From Erpobdella octoculata (Eukaryota; Annelida; Clitellata; Hirudinida; Erpobdellidae), in NCBI GenBank assembly GCA_963978895.1, contig OZ022238.1:32762093-32826092 (forward strand): a stretch of 64,000 nt of DNA, written 5' to 3'. The position numbers and the translations under genes are program-made. Each line of letters begins with the position of its first letter. Position 1 is the first letter of the stretch. Below are positions 19,941 to 31,774 of this stretch, one piece after another. Under the pieces are notes generated by a model, which did no database searches, was not told the origin of the DNA, and worked only from the letters and a program-made list of their open reading frames with translations.

Positions 19941-20690
19941 AAACAAGGTAAAGGTCTACTAAAAGTGAAAGAGAGTCACAAAAAAAGCACGAATGTAATA
20001 GCACAGCCGATTTTTTGCGACACGGACCGCCACAGGCTAATTTGAGCTCGACACAGCCTGCCCCGTTTTTATAGGCATAGAGTTCTTATACTAGGACCTA
20101 GGCACAAAAATCTCAGCTTAGCCTACCTTGACTTTAAGCCCGTCCGTTTGAAAACCGTAAAAACCAAGGCCCAGCCCCTGCAGTACTCTAGAAAAATATT
20201 AGTCTGAAATCAAATTTGTTGCAGAAGAAATGATTGTTGATCTAATTCAGAGAAGTTCTTCAGAAAAAGCCTAATTTTTTTCTAAATTGTTTTCACTCCA
20301 CTTTACCTTTGGTTAGCTTTTTATTTATATGTCTATTTTTTAGCTACTATGACGGTTTTCTATCCTTAACTTTTTTTAAATATAATTTTAAATAATTAAT
20401 TAGATATATCTATTCGTAATTTATCTTTGTAATTATATAAATTTTTTAAAAACACCGAAAATAATTTATTACGCTACTCTCTACCTTTACCCAACATCTA
20501 AACTCATAAATGATTTTTAACATAAGAAAATTTTAATTAAAGAGTAGACGCATAACACGTAGCTAGTAAGATTACGACCCACCTTCCTAGACCCAATATC
20601 ACAACACCGGCAATACAAAGCAAAGCAATGAACGGAACGATGAACGGAAGCCTTTTATGTATGCACTTCGGTTCAGTTATAGAGGTCACC
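19941..20690. other. Unannotated intergenic stretch
   Basis: No protein family recognised. There is an acceptor-like TTTGTTGCAG at 20215 followed by 17 open codons and TAA, too little to call an exon. The rest is AT-rich. Confidence 0.4.
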
Positions 20691-21110
20691 AAATTATAAT
20701 TTTATTTTTCGTAGGCGGAAATTAGTAGATTGGTCGAAATTTTTTTGACTATCTTCAGTTTGCAGTCTTTTTTGGTATCTTTAAGAATTTATTAATGATA
20801 GAAAATAAAGACTACAAACTGAAGAAACTGAAGATAGTCAAAATCAGTCTTAAACCAGTAAAAGCAATTGTAAACAAATAAGTTTATGAATAAATGTAGC
20901 ATCCCACCCCCCTACCAAAAAAAACTCATCGAATTTGGAAAAATTGCAGGACCCTCCGATTTCGGCCTGGGGGCAAAGCAATGAACGGAAGCCAAGCCTC
21001 CCCTACCCTCTTAGTTGCGCCCTTGGATAAGTCAGTAAGATAACGGGGTTGTCTGTTTAACATCCTTATGCGAATGGAGTCGATTCTTGGACGATATGCA
21101 AGATAACTCA
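20690..21110. repeat. Unclassified repeat with imperfect hairpin, shared with 42240-42370
   Basis: GACTATCTTCAGTTTGCAGTC (about 20747) pairs imperfectly with a block at about 20809-20845. The stretch 20925-21020 (GGAAAAATTGCAGGACCCTC, GGCCTGGGGGCAAAGC, GTTGCGCCCTTG) matches the reverse complement of 42240-42320. Both copies lie beside a (TAA)n tract. Probably a DNA-transposon end family; class not determined. Confidence 0.5.
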
Positions 21111-21114
21111 TTAT

Positions 21115-21775
<661 letters not shown>

Positions 21776-21978
21776 TGCGGTGTTTGAACATTTACTTTGC
21801 AATCCAAACATTAATATAAAAAGAAGTAAGTAGAAAACAAAAACTACGGGAAAAGTGAGCGTGAAATCAGCTGTGTGGCTTGCTGGTTGTGTATTTAATT
21901 TGTATTTTAGTGAGACTTTGGCTGAACGCGTCGACACTTGTTTACTCACTGAAAGCGTGTTTATTAATACTCGGCTAC

Positions 21979-22432
<454 letters not shown>

Positions 22433-22489
22433 CTTGTCCATGGACATTTGGACCCCCCCCAGGACAAAACTCCTGGCGCCGCCCCTGAG

Positions 22490-22724
22490 CAAGGTAGAGA
22501 GATATCTTGGAGTAGAGGTTGAAGGCAGTTGAAGCAGCCTCGAATGCTATTGTAGCAATTTTAAATTTGATTCTTTTATCCACTGGTAAACCAGTAGAGT
22601 TGATTCAATAAGGAAACAGAGTGAACCGACCTGTCCGACACGTGCGAGGGTATTTTGAATTTTTTGGAGTACTTTGATGGAAGATTTGGGAGCAATATAG
22701 AGGATCGAGTTGGCATAATCAAGC
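22490..22724 (-). pseudogene. LINE (L2-like) ORF2 fragment
   Basis: The minus strand reads RLDYANSILYIAPKSSIKVL and, after an interruption, [17 protein letters not shown]. These match the RLDYCNSL...LHWLPV..RI.FK block conserved in L2/CR1 ORF2 proteins, as in 62766-63956. It abuts the Helitron Rep fragment. Confidence 0.6.
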
Positions 22725-22726
22725 CG

Positions 22727-23505
22727 CTAGCTGTCCAGAGCGTGGCCAATGAGGCTGGCAGTCACATATCTACCAATTTGATAGCGTCTAATCTCGTCAT
22801 TATCTGAGCTTTGAATGCGTCGATATAATGGATAGCCTTCAGTGCCAGTGATGGTCTCTGTCGTAAATTTTCGTGGATAACGTTTGGAACACTTGCCGTC
22901 GACCATGCACGGTGATTGGCGGTTGATGGCGCCACACGGTCCATGAATCATATTCATAACTACAACATCATGTAGGTCTGGATTGATTTCGGGATCAGCA
23001 ATCTCGGCATTTATGATATCTATTTGGTCAGGTCTATTTTTTACAACTAACCAAATGAGAATGTGTGCATGAGGCAAGTCTCGTTTTTGCCATTTGATTG
23101 AATACATCCAGCATCGAGTATCACCAAAAACGTGTTGCTTTACAATGTAGTTCATCAGCGACCAAATTTTTTGTTTGAAGACACGTGCGGTGATGTCGTG
23201 CCGATCACTTGATGTTTGTCCGGGAAGCAGCATTTGAACAATTTCTATCCACTTTGGATTACAGGTGAAGGTAATGAATAGATCTGGCCAACCGTAATGA
23301 CGAACATATGTCATTGCATCCTGCGCATATTCCTGCATATGACGCGGACTACCTATATAAGTAGCCGGTAGAATAGTTAATCGACCAATGTTAGCTGCAT
23401 CTCCTTCGGTGCTCTTGTCTTAGTGAAGCACGAAGCCGGGCCATACTAACGCGGCGCCTTTCTCGCGCTAATTCCAGTTCTTCCGCGGTGGATTGGTTAA
23501 CATTA
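22727..23505 (-). pseudogene. Helitron Rep (HUH nuclease) N-terminal fragment
   Basis: The open frame 22727-23338 (203 codons) reads GWPDLFITFTCNPKWIEI, then the HUH-type metal-binding motif KRDLPHAHILIWL, then the HGPCG...CMVDGKCSKRYPRKF zinc-like region typical of animal and plant Helitron replication initiators. The same domain continues upstream (to about 23505) with stops and frame changes (ANIGRLTILPATYIGSPRHMQ). The nuclease's catalytic Tyr region and the helicase are absent. It is the only Rep coding trace in the window and is clearly non-functional, so the short Helitrons here would need another source. Confidence 0.85.
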
Positions 23506-23517
23506 TTCCGATGCCTT

Positions 23518-23796
23518 TTATTGATTTTAGTCTAATTCTGCATGTATTGAAAACAAACTAACTGCTGTTTAATTAACTTTATTATTATAATTTGAGAAAG
23601 TGTTTTTTCGATTTTAATATATACCGTTTTATTATTATAAATGAAGCTCTGAAGATGGTTAAATTAACCCAAACTGGCCAGTCAGCTGGAAAAAATAAAG
23701 ATTTTAAAACGTTGCTTGGTGTAGTTTCAGAAAGGAAAGATATTGTTGTTTTAAAAGGTTTATACAAGAAACTGTTGAATGCAAAATGGGCGACAA
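23518..23796 (+). mobile_element. Penelope-like 3' end fragment, family B copy 2
   Basis: Near-identical to 21979-22257 but stops at GGGCGACAAAGT, where the SINE-like unit begins, without the terminal piece and (TA)n. Confidence 0.6.
23645..23687 (+). ncRNA. Hammerhead-like motif, family B, predicted dead (G to C in core)
   Basis: Same as 22108-22150 except that the first base of the GAA core is C at 23670. That guanine (G12) takes part in catalysis in hammerhead ribozymes, so loss of activity is expected. Confidence 0.65.
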
Positions 23797-24102
23797 AGTA
23801 AGTAGCTCCGAAAGACTTAGACTTTTAGCCATCATTTTTTAATGATGGTCGGTGGCTCAGTTGGTAAGAGCGCTTGCATTTAGGGGAGGCGGTATTGCCG
23901 TAGACACGTGGGTTCGATTCCTAGTAGAGTCTTATAAACATTTGCGTTACTTGTGGTGACAGTTAGTCATCCTATTTGTAGGCTCTTGAAACATTTCAAC
24001 GCAGTGTTTCACTTCGCAAAAAATTACCAATCTGGCAGCAGACTAGCTGTCGAGTCGAGCCGAAGAAAGGAGTTCTGAGCTTATAATAGTCGTAGTCTAA
24101 TG
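23797..24102 (+). repeat. tRNA-related SINE-like unit, copy 1
   Basis: Contains RNA polymerase III promoter boxes: box A TGGCTCAGTTGG (about 23850) and box B GGTTCGATTCC (about 23911), as in a tRNA. The flanks do not fold into a clean acceptor stem, so a tRNA-derived SINE or tRNA-like tandem unit fits better than a tRNA gene. A second unit begins at 24103 (AAGTAGCTCCGAAAGACT repeated), period about 302 bp. Confidence 0.65.
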
Positions 24103-24217
24103 TTAAGTAGCTCCGAAAGACTGAGATTTCTAGCCATCATTTTTTGGTGATGGTCGGTGGCTCAGTTGGTAAGAGCGCTTGCATTTGGGCGAGGCGGTGT
24201 TGCCGTAGGCACGTGGG
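24103..24217 (+). repeat. tRNA-related SINE-like unit, copy 2 (split by LTR element)
   Basis: Box A is at about 24153. The unit is cut at CGTGGG, just before box B, by the LTR tandem 24218-38105. It resumes at 38106 with GTGGGTTCGTTTCC, a decayed box B. Confidence 0.7.
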
Positions 24218-25165
24218 TGTCACAACTATGACTATGTATGCTCATGACTATTCATTCATTCATCCATTTCTTCTAACATGCAACCGACTTCGCTCCATAA
24301 CTATTATCATAACTTATAAGTACACTTGAACTTCCGCCGTAGCTACTATCATCATAACTTTTTCCCACCAGCTCCATGTGACTCATTCGATCTGGTGACC
24401 TACAATTTAATTGAACTCCACCGATTCAATTACCAATCTGTGCCAGTGTTTGTTTCCCTGTATGCTCTAGTATCTTTCTTAATTACTAATTTTTCTGAAT
24501 TTTATATCGAAACTTGTATCAATAGGTTGCATAGAATTTAAGTAATCATTCCTGTTAATTTCATAAACTTGTATCAAACGGTTATTAAGATATAATCTCT
24601 AATTGCTTTTCTATCATACCATTATTAATGTCTTCACCCGTATGTGCAGTAATGACTCCTGCCAATCATTTTCTTGGACCTTGCTCCGTTGGTATGTATG
24701 GTATTTTTCTTTGTTCATCGATGGAAAGTTTTAGGATGAATATCATTATCTAGCTATTCCAGCTTGTCGCTAGACGAGCTGTATCGTCCTGTGTATAAAT
24801 ACGGCTGTCTTCCAGCCGTAAGTTAGATTTCTGGTTCTCGATAGATTCTTGGTTCACGGTAGATCGTTGGTTCAGATTAGATTTTTAGTTCTCGTTAAAT
24901 TCTTGATCTAGTATCTCGCTTGCGTGCTATTGCATATTTGTTAGCCGCATTCTATAGTTAGAAACAATCTTGTGAATAAATTGATTAAAAACCGCTACGT
25001 GTATGCGGTATTGTTTTGTTTGGAATAATATAGGTACGACGGGTTGACCGGTAGCATCAGCATCCAGCGCATTACGGTGGTGGTCCGGTGAGAGAAAAAT
25101 AAATTCGAAAGAACCTGGTCGCAGCGATATTCGCTAGGGGACGCCTTGGGGAAGAAGTTGTGACA
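24218..25165 (+). repeat. LTR 1 of element G2
   Basis: 948 bp, TGTCACAACT...AGTTGTGACA. TATAAATA at 24794-24801, and AATAAA at 24974-24979 as a likely poly(A) signal, giving U3, R and U5 in the usual order. Confidence 0.95.
24794..24819 (+). promoter_or_regulatory. LTR promoter: TATA box with adjoining hairpin (element G2)
   Basis: TATAAATA (24794-24801) followed at once by ACGGCTG-TCTTC-CAGCCGT, a 7-bp perfect stem with a 5-base loop. Repeated in the other two LTRs (+6447 and +12940). Confidence 0.7.
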
Positions 25166-25171
25166 TCTTTC

Positions 25172-25190
25172 TGGCGCAGTCGACAGGGTC
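25172..25190 (+). promoter_or_regulatory. Primer binding site of element G2, copy 1
   Basis: TGGCGCAGTCGACAGGG, starting with TGG six bases after the LTR. The tRNA was not identified. The equivalent in copy 2 is at about 31619. Confidence 0.6.
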
Positions 25191-25327
25191 TCCCAATCAA
25201 CATCAGAGGAGATCATCATCAGGATCATCATCCACCTGGTACTGTATCTGCTCCGAAAACATCAACGCCGTGTAGCCTAAACGAGGGAAGTGTGAACTTA
25301 ATTTTTTTTGTGAAGACGTAAGCGTTA

Positions 25328-25765
25328 GGACATTGAAGTCCGAAACTAGGTTGGACTTGTGAGTCCGATAGGGGTATTTTCGTTGATTTGTTGTGTCTTT
25401 GAGTGCTGAACACTCTTCGAATCCGCGCTAGGGATTCCGTATGGTGTCGAAGTAAGGGTTCTGTAAACCCTATAGGAATTAGTTTCGTTGAACGATCTCG
25501 TTGTCTTTGGGGTGCTGAATACTCCTTGATTTTTTTTGTAGTGCAGAGCTCTGGGTGCTGTAGGCCCCGTAGGACGATAGACGATTTATTTGGTTAGGGT
25601 GTCGTTGTGACCCGTGTTTTATTTGGTTAGGGTGCCGTTGATACCCGTGAGTAGTTTCGTGATTCATTTGTTTTGGGGTGCAGAGAACCCGTGTATTCGT
25701 ATTTTTTTAGTGTACCTTTGGGTGCTGAAAACCCGCATATTATAATTCGGGGTGCTGAACATCCC
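25328..25765 (+). other. Array of about ten short hairpins in the untranslated leader (G2 copy 1)
   Basis: Examples: GGAC-ATTGAA-GTCC (25328), GGACT-TGTG-AGTCC (25353), GAGTG-CTGAA-CACTC (25401), GAATCC/GGATTC (25419/25432), AGGGTT-CTGTA-AACCCT (25455), GGGGT/ACTCC (25509), GGGT/ACCC (25597, 25630, 25720) and GGGGTG-CTGAA-CATCCC (25749). Several share GGGTGCTGAA but the stems co-vary. Function unknown; packaging, dimerisation or translation control are possible. Confidence 0.65.
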
Positions 25766-25795
25766 TGTGTAATAGATTAAAGGAATTTTATTAAC

Positions 25796-26815
25796 ATGGA
25801 TATAACCGTAAATGATTCCCTTAATGTAGGATTGGAGGAAGTGGTGGTAACCGCTAGTCCGGGTGAATACCAACCCGTTAGGATGGTAGGGGCGGGGAGA
25901 GATAGGGAGTTCGAAATGGCAATGAGACGAATGGAGTTAGATGCGGAGAGAGAGAGAGAAGATAAGCGTTTAGCGATCGAGACAAAGCGTATAGAGGCCG
26001 AGGAGAAGCGCATAGAAGCGGAGAGAGAGGCAAAGCGCATAGAGGCCGAGGAGAAGCGCATAGAAGCGGAGAAAGAGGAACGCATAAAATTGGCAGAAAT
26101 ACAAGCGCAAGTAGAAATGAATAGAAACAATAGAGAAGCCGAGAGTGAGAGATATAGAGGAGAGATAGAGATGATGCGTAGGAGCGAAAACCCACAACAT
26201 AATTTAGCGCCGGGTAAGAGTACCAATACGTATATAGCAGGAATGATCGGTCAATTCCCGGAAGATCCATGGGAGATAACGCATTTCTTTAAACGATTAG
26301 AACACCACGCGGAGAAAGAAAATGTACATGAGTCGCAATGGATTGAGATCTTGAGGTTGGCGGCTGATAACCGCGTTAGGAGTTTAATCGATAATGTTCC
26401 CTTAGAGGACCAAGATAATTATCAGATTGTAAAAGAGGGTATTTTAAGGGAATATCGTATCAACCCGATTACGTTACGTGATAGTTTTAATCGCGTACGC
26501 AAGTTACCTAACGAAAGCTATATAACCCTCGCCAGCCGATTGAGCGATATTTTCAATAGTTATGTGGAAAGTCGCCACGTAGAACAGAACTATCAACGAC
26601 TGTGTGAGCTCATATGTGCGGATAAATTGAAGGAATTGTTGCCGCGGGACGTACTCGACATGATAATTCAAGGGGAGAGGGGTGATTGGGTTGGTCCCAA
26701 AGAACTTGCGAGGCAGGTGGAGGAACATTTGGCATACCGTAGGCCAAGAGATCCCCACCACCGCATCACACTCATAAAATATACAGCCCTCCTACCACCC
26801 ACGCACCCTCAGTAA
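25796..26815 (+). CDS. Gag part of element G2 copy 1 (frameshifted)
   Basis: The ATG at 25796 follows the hairpin leader. The N-terminal third is a charged coiled coil (RRMELDAERERED then repeated KRIEAEEKRIEAERE blocks, about residues 38-105); a gag capsid-like helical region follows (about 140-300). A 46-bp deletion at 26743/26744 moves the frame and the ORF ends 24 codons on, so the zinc knuckle and pol are read in another frame. Copy 2 keeps the 46 bp, which shows that gag and pol were one continuous frame. Confidence 0.85.
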   Translation: MDITVNDSLNVGLEEVVVTASPGEYQPVRMVGAGRDREFEMAMRRMELDAEREREDKRLAIETKRIEAEEKRIEAEREAKRIEAEEKRIEAEKEERIKLAEIQAQVEMNRNNREAESERYRGEIEMMRRSENPQHNLAPGKSTNTYIAGMIGQFPEDPWEITHFFKRLEHHAEKENVHESQWIEILRLAADNRVRSLIDNVPLEDQDNYQIVKEGILREYRINPITLRDSFNRVRKLPNESYITLASRLSDIFNSYVESRHVEQNYQRLCELICADKLKELLPRDVLDMIIQGERGDWVGPKELARQVEEHLAYRRPRDPHHRITLIKYTALLPPTHPQ

Positions 26816-26862
26816 ACTGTTATCGCTGTGGTAAATCAGGTCATTACAGTAAAGATTGCCGC

Positions 26863-29800
26863 ATGCCATCCAGAAATCAGCCTCCCTCGCATGTCAAGCA
26901 TAGTTCATATAATCAATCTGGCAGTCATAATAGGTCGTCGAACCCTATTGTTAACAATTGCATCACGTGTGATTACGAGGATGATTTCAAGTATGTTCAT
27001 TTAATGGTTGACGACAAGATCCATGTAAAAGCATTAGTTGACAGTGGCACTAATATTAATTGTATAGGCGAGAAGATTTTAGGTTCCATTAGTCATCTAC
27101 CATACAAATTAGCTAAATTTTACGGTCCCGACACTCGCACACCTCCAGAGGATGTGAAAATTATAAGCTTGAGCATTCGTCCAGCTTATCCCGATTCGAA
27201 ATTAGCACATAGTTCAGTACCTGTAATTCAGGAGACTTTTGCAGTCAATCCGCATTTACGTTTTGAGGCACTGATCACACCTAAGACCGCAGAATTGTTG
27301 CGACAGATGTCTGCTTATAATATCGTGATCGATAAGGAGCCCGTTAATGCAGTCACGTGTGATGTTGTGCGTGTCGCAGATCCCGATACACCCGTTTCTG
27401 GTGATAAGCTATTACAATCTACAATGAATGATGAGCCTTCTTTGGATGTGGTGGTGAATGAAATTGAGAATACATGCATTAATAACGACGTTCCTTTGAT
27501 TATTCCAGAACCAGAAGTTGCAGATTTGGTCCTTACAGGTGAGAACGCACAATCTGTACCTGGCGATCACATCGATGGTATTCCCGAAGGTAGTAATGAC
27601 GATAACAGGGACGTACCAAACAGTACTTTCATGGAAGAGCAGCTACGCTGTGATTCTTTGAAAACTTGTTGGGAGTGGGGACACTCCAATAAGAGAGGTT
27701 TTTTTATAGATCGTGGTTTGTTGTACCATAAGGAAAAGCTCTGGGGACATACGCTCAAACAATTATGTCTACCACATAATAAAATCCCGACAGTTATTAA
27801 CCTCGCACATGATTTAGCATGCGCTGGGCACTTAGCCACCAAGTCAACATGTCAACGCATCCGTTTACATTTCTTTTTTCCTGACATGGAGAAACAGGTA
27901 AGACAATATATCGAGTCTTGTGATGTTTGCCAACGCAAAGCTCCCATTAAGACCAAAGATCGAGTACCTATCCAACCTATACCACGGGGGGATGAAAGAC
28001 CATTTTCGCATATTATGATGGATTGTATAGGACCCTTATTACCCACTCAGGAAACTGTTATTAAACCATTATATAACTATGCTTTAGTCATTGTTGATAA
28101 ATTTTCACGTTGGCCAGCCGCCTACCCATTGAGATCACTATCTGCGAAGTGTGTATGTGACGCGTTATTAGAATTCTTTATGACTTTTTCGATACCTAAT
28201 GTTATCAGTAGTGATCGAGGTTCTAATTTTACTAGTAAACTTACTCAGAAATTTTTACAGCATTTAGGTTGCTCACCGCGATTCAATACTCCTGGACATC
28301 CTGAAGCCACTGGTCTTGTCGAACGATGCAATCAGTCGATAAAGCAGATGTTAGCAAAGTTAGTCGCCGACCATCCCCAACGTTGGCACAAATTACTGCC
28401 TTTTGTACTTTGGAGTTTGAGGGAAAAGCCTTCCGCAACCACACACGTTAGTCCGTACACCCTGATATTTGGAGATATTCCTCGTGGTCCGTTGTATATT
28501 CTACAACAAACTTGGTGTAATCGGGAAGAGAATGCATTTTCAGTAGGTAGGAACGTAGATATATATTTAGAAGAATTGAAAAACAACCTAGAAATCGCTA
28601 GTAGGTACGCTGACCACCATAGCGAGGTTGAACAAAACAGGTACACCCGCAATTATAACTTCCGCAGCTCCGAGAGAGAGTATGCCATAGGGGATTTAGT
28701 ATTGATTTTGTCGCCCGATGCGGGTCGGAACAAATTTTACCCCAGGTGGATAGGCCCCGGTACGGTAACAGAGAAACTGACTTCGCACGCATATAAAGTT
28801 GATATTGAGGGCACGAGACGGCACATGCATATCAATAAGATGCGCAAATACCATCCACGCATTCAGGAAGCTATCATTAACAGTTGTTCCGTCATTTATG
28901 ATAATGATGTTGACTTTGGAGAAGTAAATCCTAGATGTGTGAAAGACACAGACATTAATTTTAATGATGTCGATTTATCTCACTTATCTCCGTCACAGGT
29001 TAATGACATAAAAACATTGGTATCTCGATTTTCTAGAATTTTCTCACCCAACATAGGCAAATGTGATTTAATGCACCACACCATTAAAATATCACCTGAC
29101 TTTAAACCTAAGAGATTCAAAGCTTATAGGATCCCTGAATTATTGAAGGACGAAGTTACTCGTCAATTACAAGAAATGTTAGAACAAGGCATCATTGTAC
29201 CTTCTCAGAGTGAAATGGTGAGTCCTGTAGTGTGTGTCTTGAAAGGACATGGTGAGAGAAAAGGTGTCCGTTTAGCCATAGATTTCAGATACGTGAATAA
29301 ATATTCAGAAGGGGATTGTTTTCCATTACCTGATATCCCAGACGTTTTACAACGGGTAGGTAGTTCCTCATTTATTAGTTGTTTTGACGCTCAGAGTGGA
29401 TACTGGCAAGTACCCATCCACCCTGATTCACAATGGCTTACTGCTTTTATTTGTAACGATGGATTGTATGAATTCACCCGAATGCCCTTTGGTTTAAAAT
29501 CGGCAGGTAACACTTTCATGCGATTAATGAAACATATACTCCATCCCATTGTTTCTTTCGCAGAACCCTTCGTCGACGATGTTGCCATCCATTCACAAAG
29601 CTGGGAGAGCCACTTAGATCATTTATATCAATTTTTTTCCATTATTCAATCCTCAGGATTAACTTTGAATTTTAGGAAGTCACATTTCGGAAGATCTAAA
29701 GTTACTTATCTGGGACACGTAATAGGATCTGGCGAAATTTCACCCGATCCCATTAAAATAAAAACCATATCTGATATTAAACCTGTACACACCTCACGTG

Positions 29801-30378
29801 ATGTTAGGAAATTAATAGGTTTTTTTAGTTATTTTAGGAATTTCATACCGAGCTTCGCAGAGACCGCCAGAGAGATCACGCAACTGATGAGAGGTGGAAA
29901 GAATCAAAAAGTCCAGTGGACCGACGTACATGAAACCGCCCTCGAGCAGCTCAAAGATCAATTATCCCGAGCCACATCCCTCTACACCATCAATTTTGAT
30001 CGAGAATTCGGACTCGCAGTCGACGCCAGTCTCAACGCCGTCGGATGTTGCCTATTCCAGTGGACAGATGATGGAACCGAGAAACCCATAGCTTTCGCCA
30101 GTCAAAAGTTGAACGATACTCAACGGAAGTGGTCCACCATCGAACGAGAGGCATATGCCGTAGTTTGGGCCCTTCAGAAATACAAGTCATGGATCTTATT
30201 ATCACCGATCACCGTATATTCTGATCACAATCCATTATCTTTCTTGACTGAAGTCACGACGAAATCGTCCAAGTTGACACGTTGGGCTCTCGCCCTCCAA
30301 GAATATAACTTGAGTTTTAAATATCGCGCGGGACGTATTAATATACCAGCAGATTATATGTCACGATTAGAACATTAA
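26863..30378 (+). CDS. Pol of element G2 copy 1: protease-integrase-RT-RNase H
   Basis: 1171 codons counted from the first Met after the frameshift; the knuckle CYRCGKSGHYSKDC lies just upstream (26818-26860). Domains: protease ALVDSGTNINCIG (about 59); integrase HHCC (HDLACAGH...CDVCQ, about 316-358) with DDE residues in MMDCIGPLL (about 385), SSDRGSNF (about 448) and LVERCNQ (about 485); a GPY/F-like segment (RWIGPGTVTEK); RT with VRLAIDFRYVNKYS (about 803), FTRMPFGLKSAGNTF and the catalytic FVDD (about 904); RNase H from LAVDASLNAVGC (about 1047) to the end YMSRLEH. Integrase precedes RT. The frame is entirely open, so the only lesion seen in copy 1 is the upstream deletion. Confidence 0.9.
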   Translation: MPSRNQPPSHVKHSSYNQSGSHNRSSNPIVNNCITCDYEDDFKYVHLMVDDKIHVKALVDSGTNINCIGEKILGSISHLPYKLAKFYGPDTRTPPEDVKIISLSIRPAYPDSKLAHSSVPVIQETFAVNPHLRFEALITPKTAELLRQMSAYNIVIDKEPVNAVTCDVVRVADPDTPVSGDKLLQSTMNDEPSLDVVVNEIENTCINNDVPLIIPEPEVADLVLTGENAQSVPGDHIDGIPEGSNDDNRDVPNSTFMEEQLRCDSLKTCWEWGHSNKRGFFIDRGLLYHKEKLWGHTLKQLCLPHNKIPTVINLAHDLACAGHLATKSTCQRIRLHFFFPDMEKQVRQYIESCDVCQRKAPIKTKDRVPIQPIPRGDERPFSHIMMDCIGPLLPTQETVIKPLYNYALVIVDKFSRWPAAYPLRSLSAKCVCDALLEFFMTFSIPNVISSDRGSNFTSKLTQKFLQHLGCSPRFNTPGHPEATGLVERCNQSIKQMLAKLVADHPQRWHKLLPFVLWSLREKPSATTHVSPYTLIFGDIPRGPLYILQQTWCNREENAFSVGRNVDIYLEELKNNLEIASRYADHHSEVEQNRYTRNYNFRSSEREYAIGDLVLILSPDAGRNKFYPRWIGPGTVTEKLTSHAYKVDIEGTRRHMHINKMRKYHPRIQEAIINSCSVIYDNDVDFGEVNPRCVKDTDINFNDVDLSHLSPSQVNDIKTLVSRFSRIFSPNIGKCDLMHHTIKISPDFKPKRFKAYRIPELLKDEVTRQLQEMLEQGIIVPSQSEMVSPVVCVLKGHGERKGVRLAIDFRYVNKYSEGDCFPLPDIPDVLQRVGSSSFISCFDAQSGYWQVPIHPDSQWLTAFICNDGLYEFTRMPFGLKSAGNTFMRLMKHILHPIVSFAEPFVDDVAIHSQSWESHLDHLYQFFSIIQSSGLTLNFRKSHFGRSKVTYLGHVIGSGEISPDPIKIKTISDIKPVHTSRDVRKLIGFFSYFRNFIPSFAETAREITQLMRGGKNQKVQWTDVHETALEQLKDQLSRATSLYTINFDREFGLAVDASLNAVGCCLFQWTDDGTEKPIAFASQKLNDTQRKWSTIEREAYAVVWALQKYKSWILLSPITVYSDHNPLSFLTEVTTKSSKLTRWALALQEYNLSFKYRAGRINIPADYMSRLEH

Positions 30379-30651
30379 TGGTGTCATTTTATTTTATGGA
30401 TTGTCATTTGTTTTTTTTTCAGACTGTACCAATCATTTTACTCTGTATGAAAATCGTTAACCCTATAGCGTGTACTATGTATATATTCAGCTTCCTGAAT
30501 ATCCTTGTAAAGACATTAAAGACAGTGATTTAGAGTATTTGTATTTTGACATTTACCAGTCATAGTTGTGTCTGTTTTGTATCTATTTCAACCATTTTTT
30601 TTGAATGCTGCTCGTGGTTTTTATATGTGTCCACCCCGATCATCATTCTCC

Positions 30652-30664
30652 GAGGGTAAGGAGG
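30652..30664 (+). promoter_or_regulatory. Polypurine tract before LTR 2 (element G2)
   Basis: GAGGGTAAGGAGG directly before TGTCACAACT; the same tract precedes LTR 3 at 37145-37157. Confidence 0.7.
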
Positions 30665-31612
30665 TGTCACAACTATGACTATGTATGCTCATGACTATTC
30701 ATTCATTCATCCATTTCTTCTAACATGCAACCGACTTCGCTCCATAACTATTATCATAACTTATAAGTACACTTGAACTTCCGCCGTAGCTACTATCATC
30801 ATAACTTTTTCCCACCAGCTCCATGTGACTCATTCGATCTGGTGACCTACAATTTAATTGAACTCCACCGATTCAATTACCAATCTGTGCCAGTGTTTGT
30901 TTCCCTGTATGCTCTAGTATCTTTCTTAATTACTAATTTTTCTGAATTTTATATCGAAACTTGTATCAATAGGTTGCATAGAATTTAAGTAATCATTCCT
31001 GTTAATTTCATAAACTTGTATCAAACGGTTATTAAGATATAATCTCTAATTGCTTTTCTATCATACCATTATTAATGTCTTCACCCGTATGTGCAGTAAT
31101 GACTCCTGCCAATCATTTTCTTGGACCTTGCTCCGTTGGTATGTATGGTATTTTTCTTTGTTCATCGATGGAAAGTTTTAGGATGAATATCATTATCTAG
31201 CTATTCCAGCTTGTCGCTAGACGAGCTGTATCGTCCTGTGTATAAATACGGCTGTCTTCCAGCCGTAAGTTAGATTTCTGGTTCTCGATAGATTCTTGGT
31301 TCACGGTAGATCGTTGGTTCAGATTAGATTTTTAGTTCTCGTTAAATTCTTGATCTAGTATCTCGCTTGCGTGCTATTGCATATTTGTTAGCCGCATTCT
31401 ATAGTTAGAAACAATCTTGTGAATAAATTGATTAAAAACCGCTACGTGTATGCGGTATTGTTTTGTTTGGAATAATATAGGTACGACGGGTTGACCGGTA
31501 GCATCAGCATCCAGCGCATTACGGTGGTGGTCCGGTGAGAGAAAAATAAATTCGAAAGAACCTGGTCGCAGCGATATTCGCTAGGGGACGCCTTGGGGAA
31601 GAAGTTGTGACA
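30665..31612 (+). repeat. LTR 2 (shared, central) of element G2
   Basis: Offset by 6447 bp from LTR 1. It serves as 3' LTR of copy 1 and 5' LTR of copy 2. No target duplication borders it. Confidence 0.95.
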
Positions 31613-31774
31613 TCTTTCTGGCGCAGTCGACAGGGTCTCCCAATCAACATCAGAGGAGATCATCATCAGGATCATCATCCACCTGGTACTGTATCTGCTC
31701 CGAAAACATCAACGCCGTGTAGCCTAAACGAGGGAAGTGTGAACTTAATTTTTTTTGTGAAGACGTAAGCGTTA

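Noticed and set aside
20216..20270. Terminal exon after the TTTGTTGCAG acceptor (17 codons to TAA)
   Set aside because: Too short, no homology recognised, and no neighbouring exon.
23843..23931. Functional tRNA gene
   Set aside because: Box A and B are good, but no clean acceptor stem or anticodon arm could be drawn, and the sequence is part of a 302-bp tandem unit.
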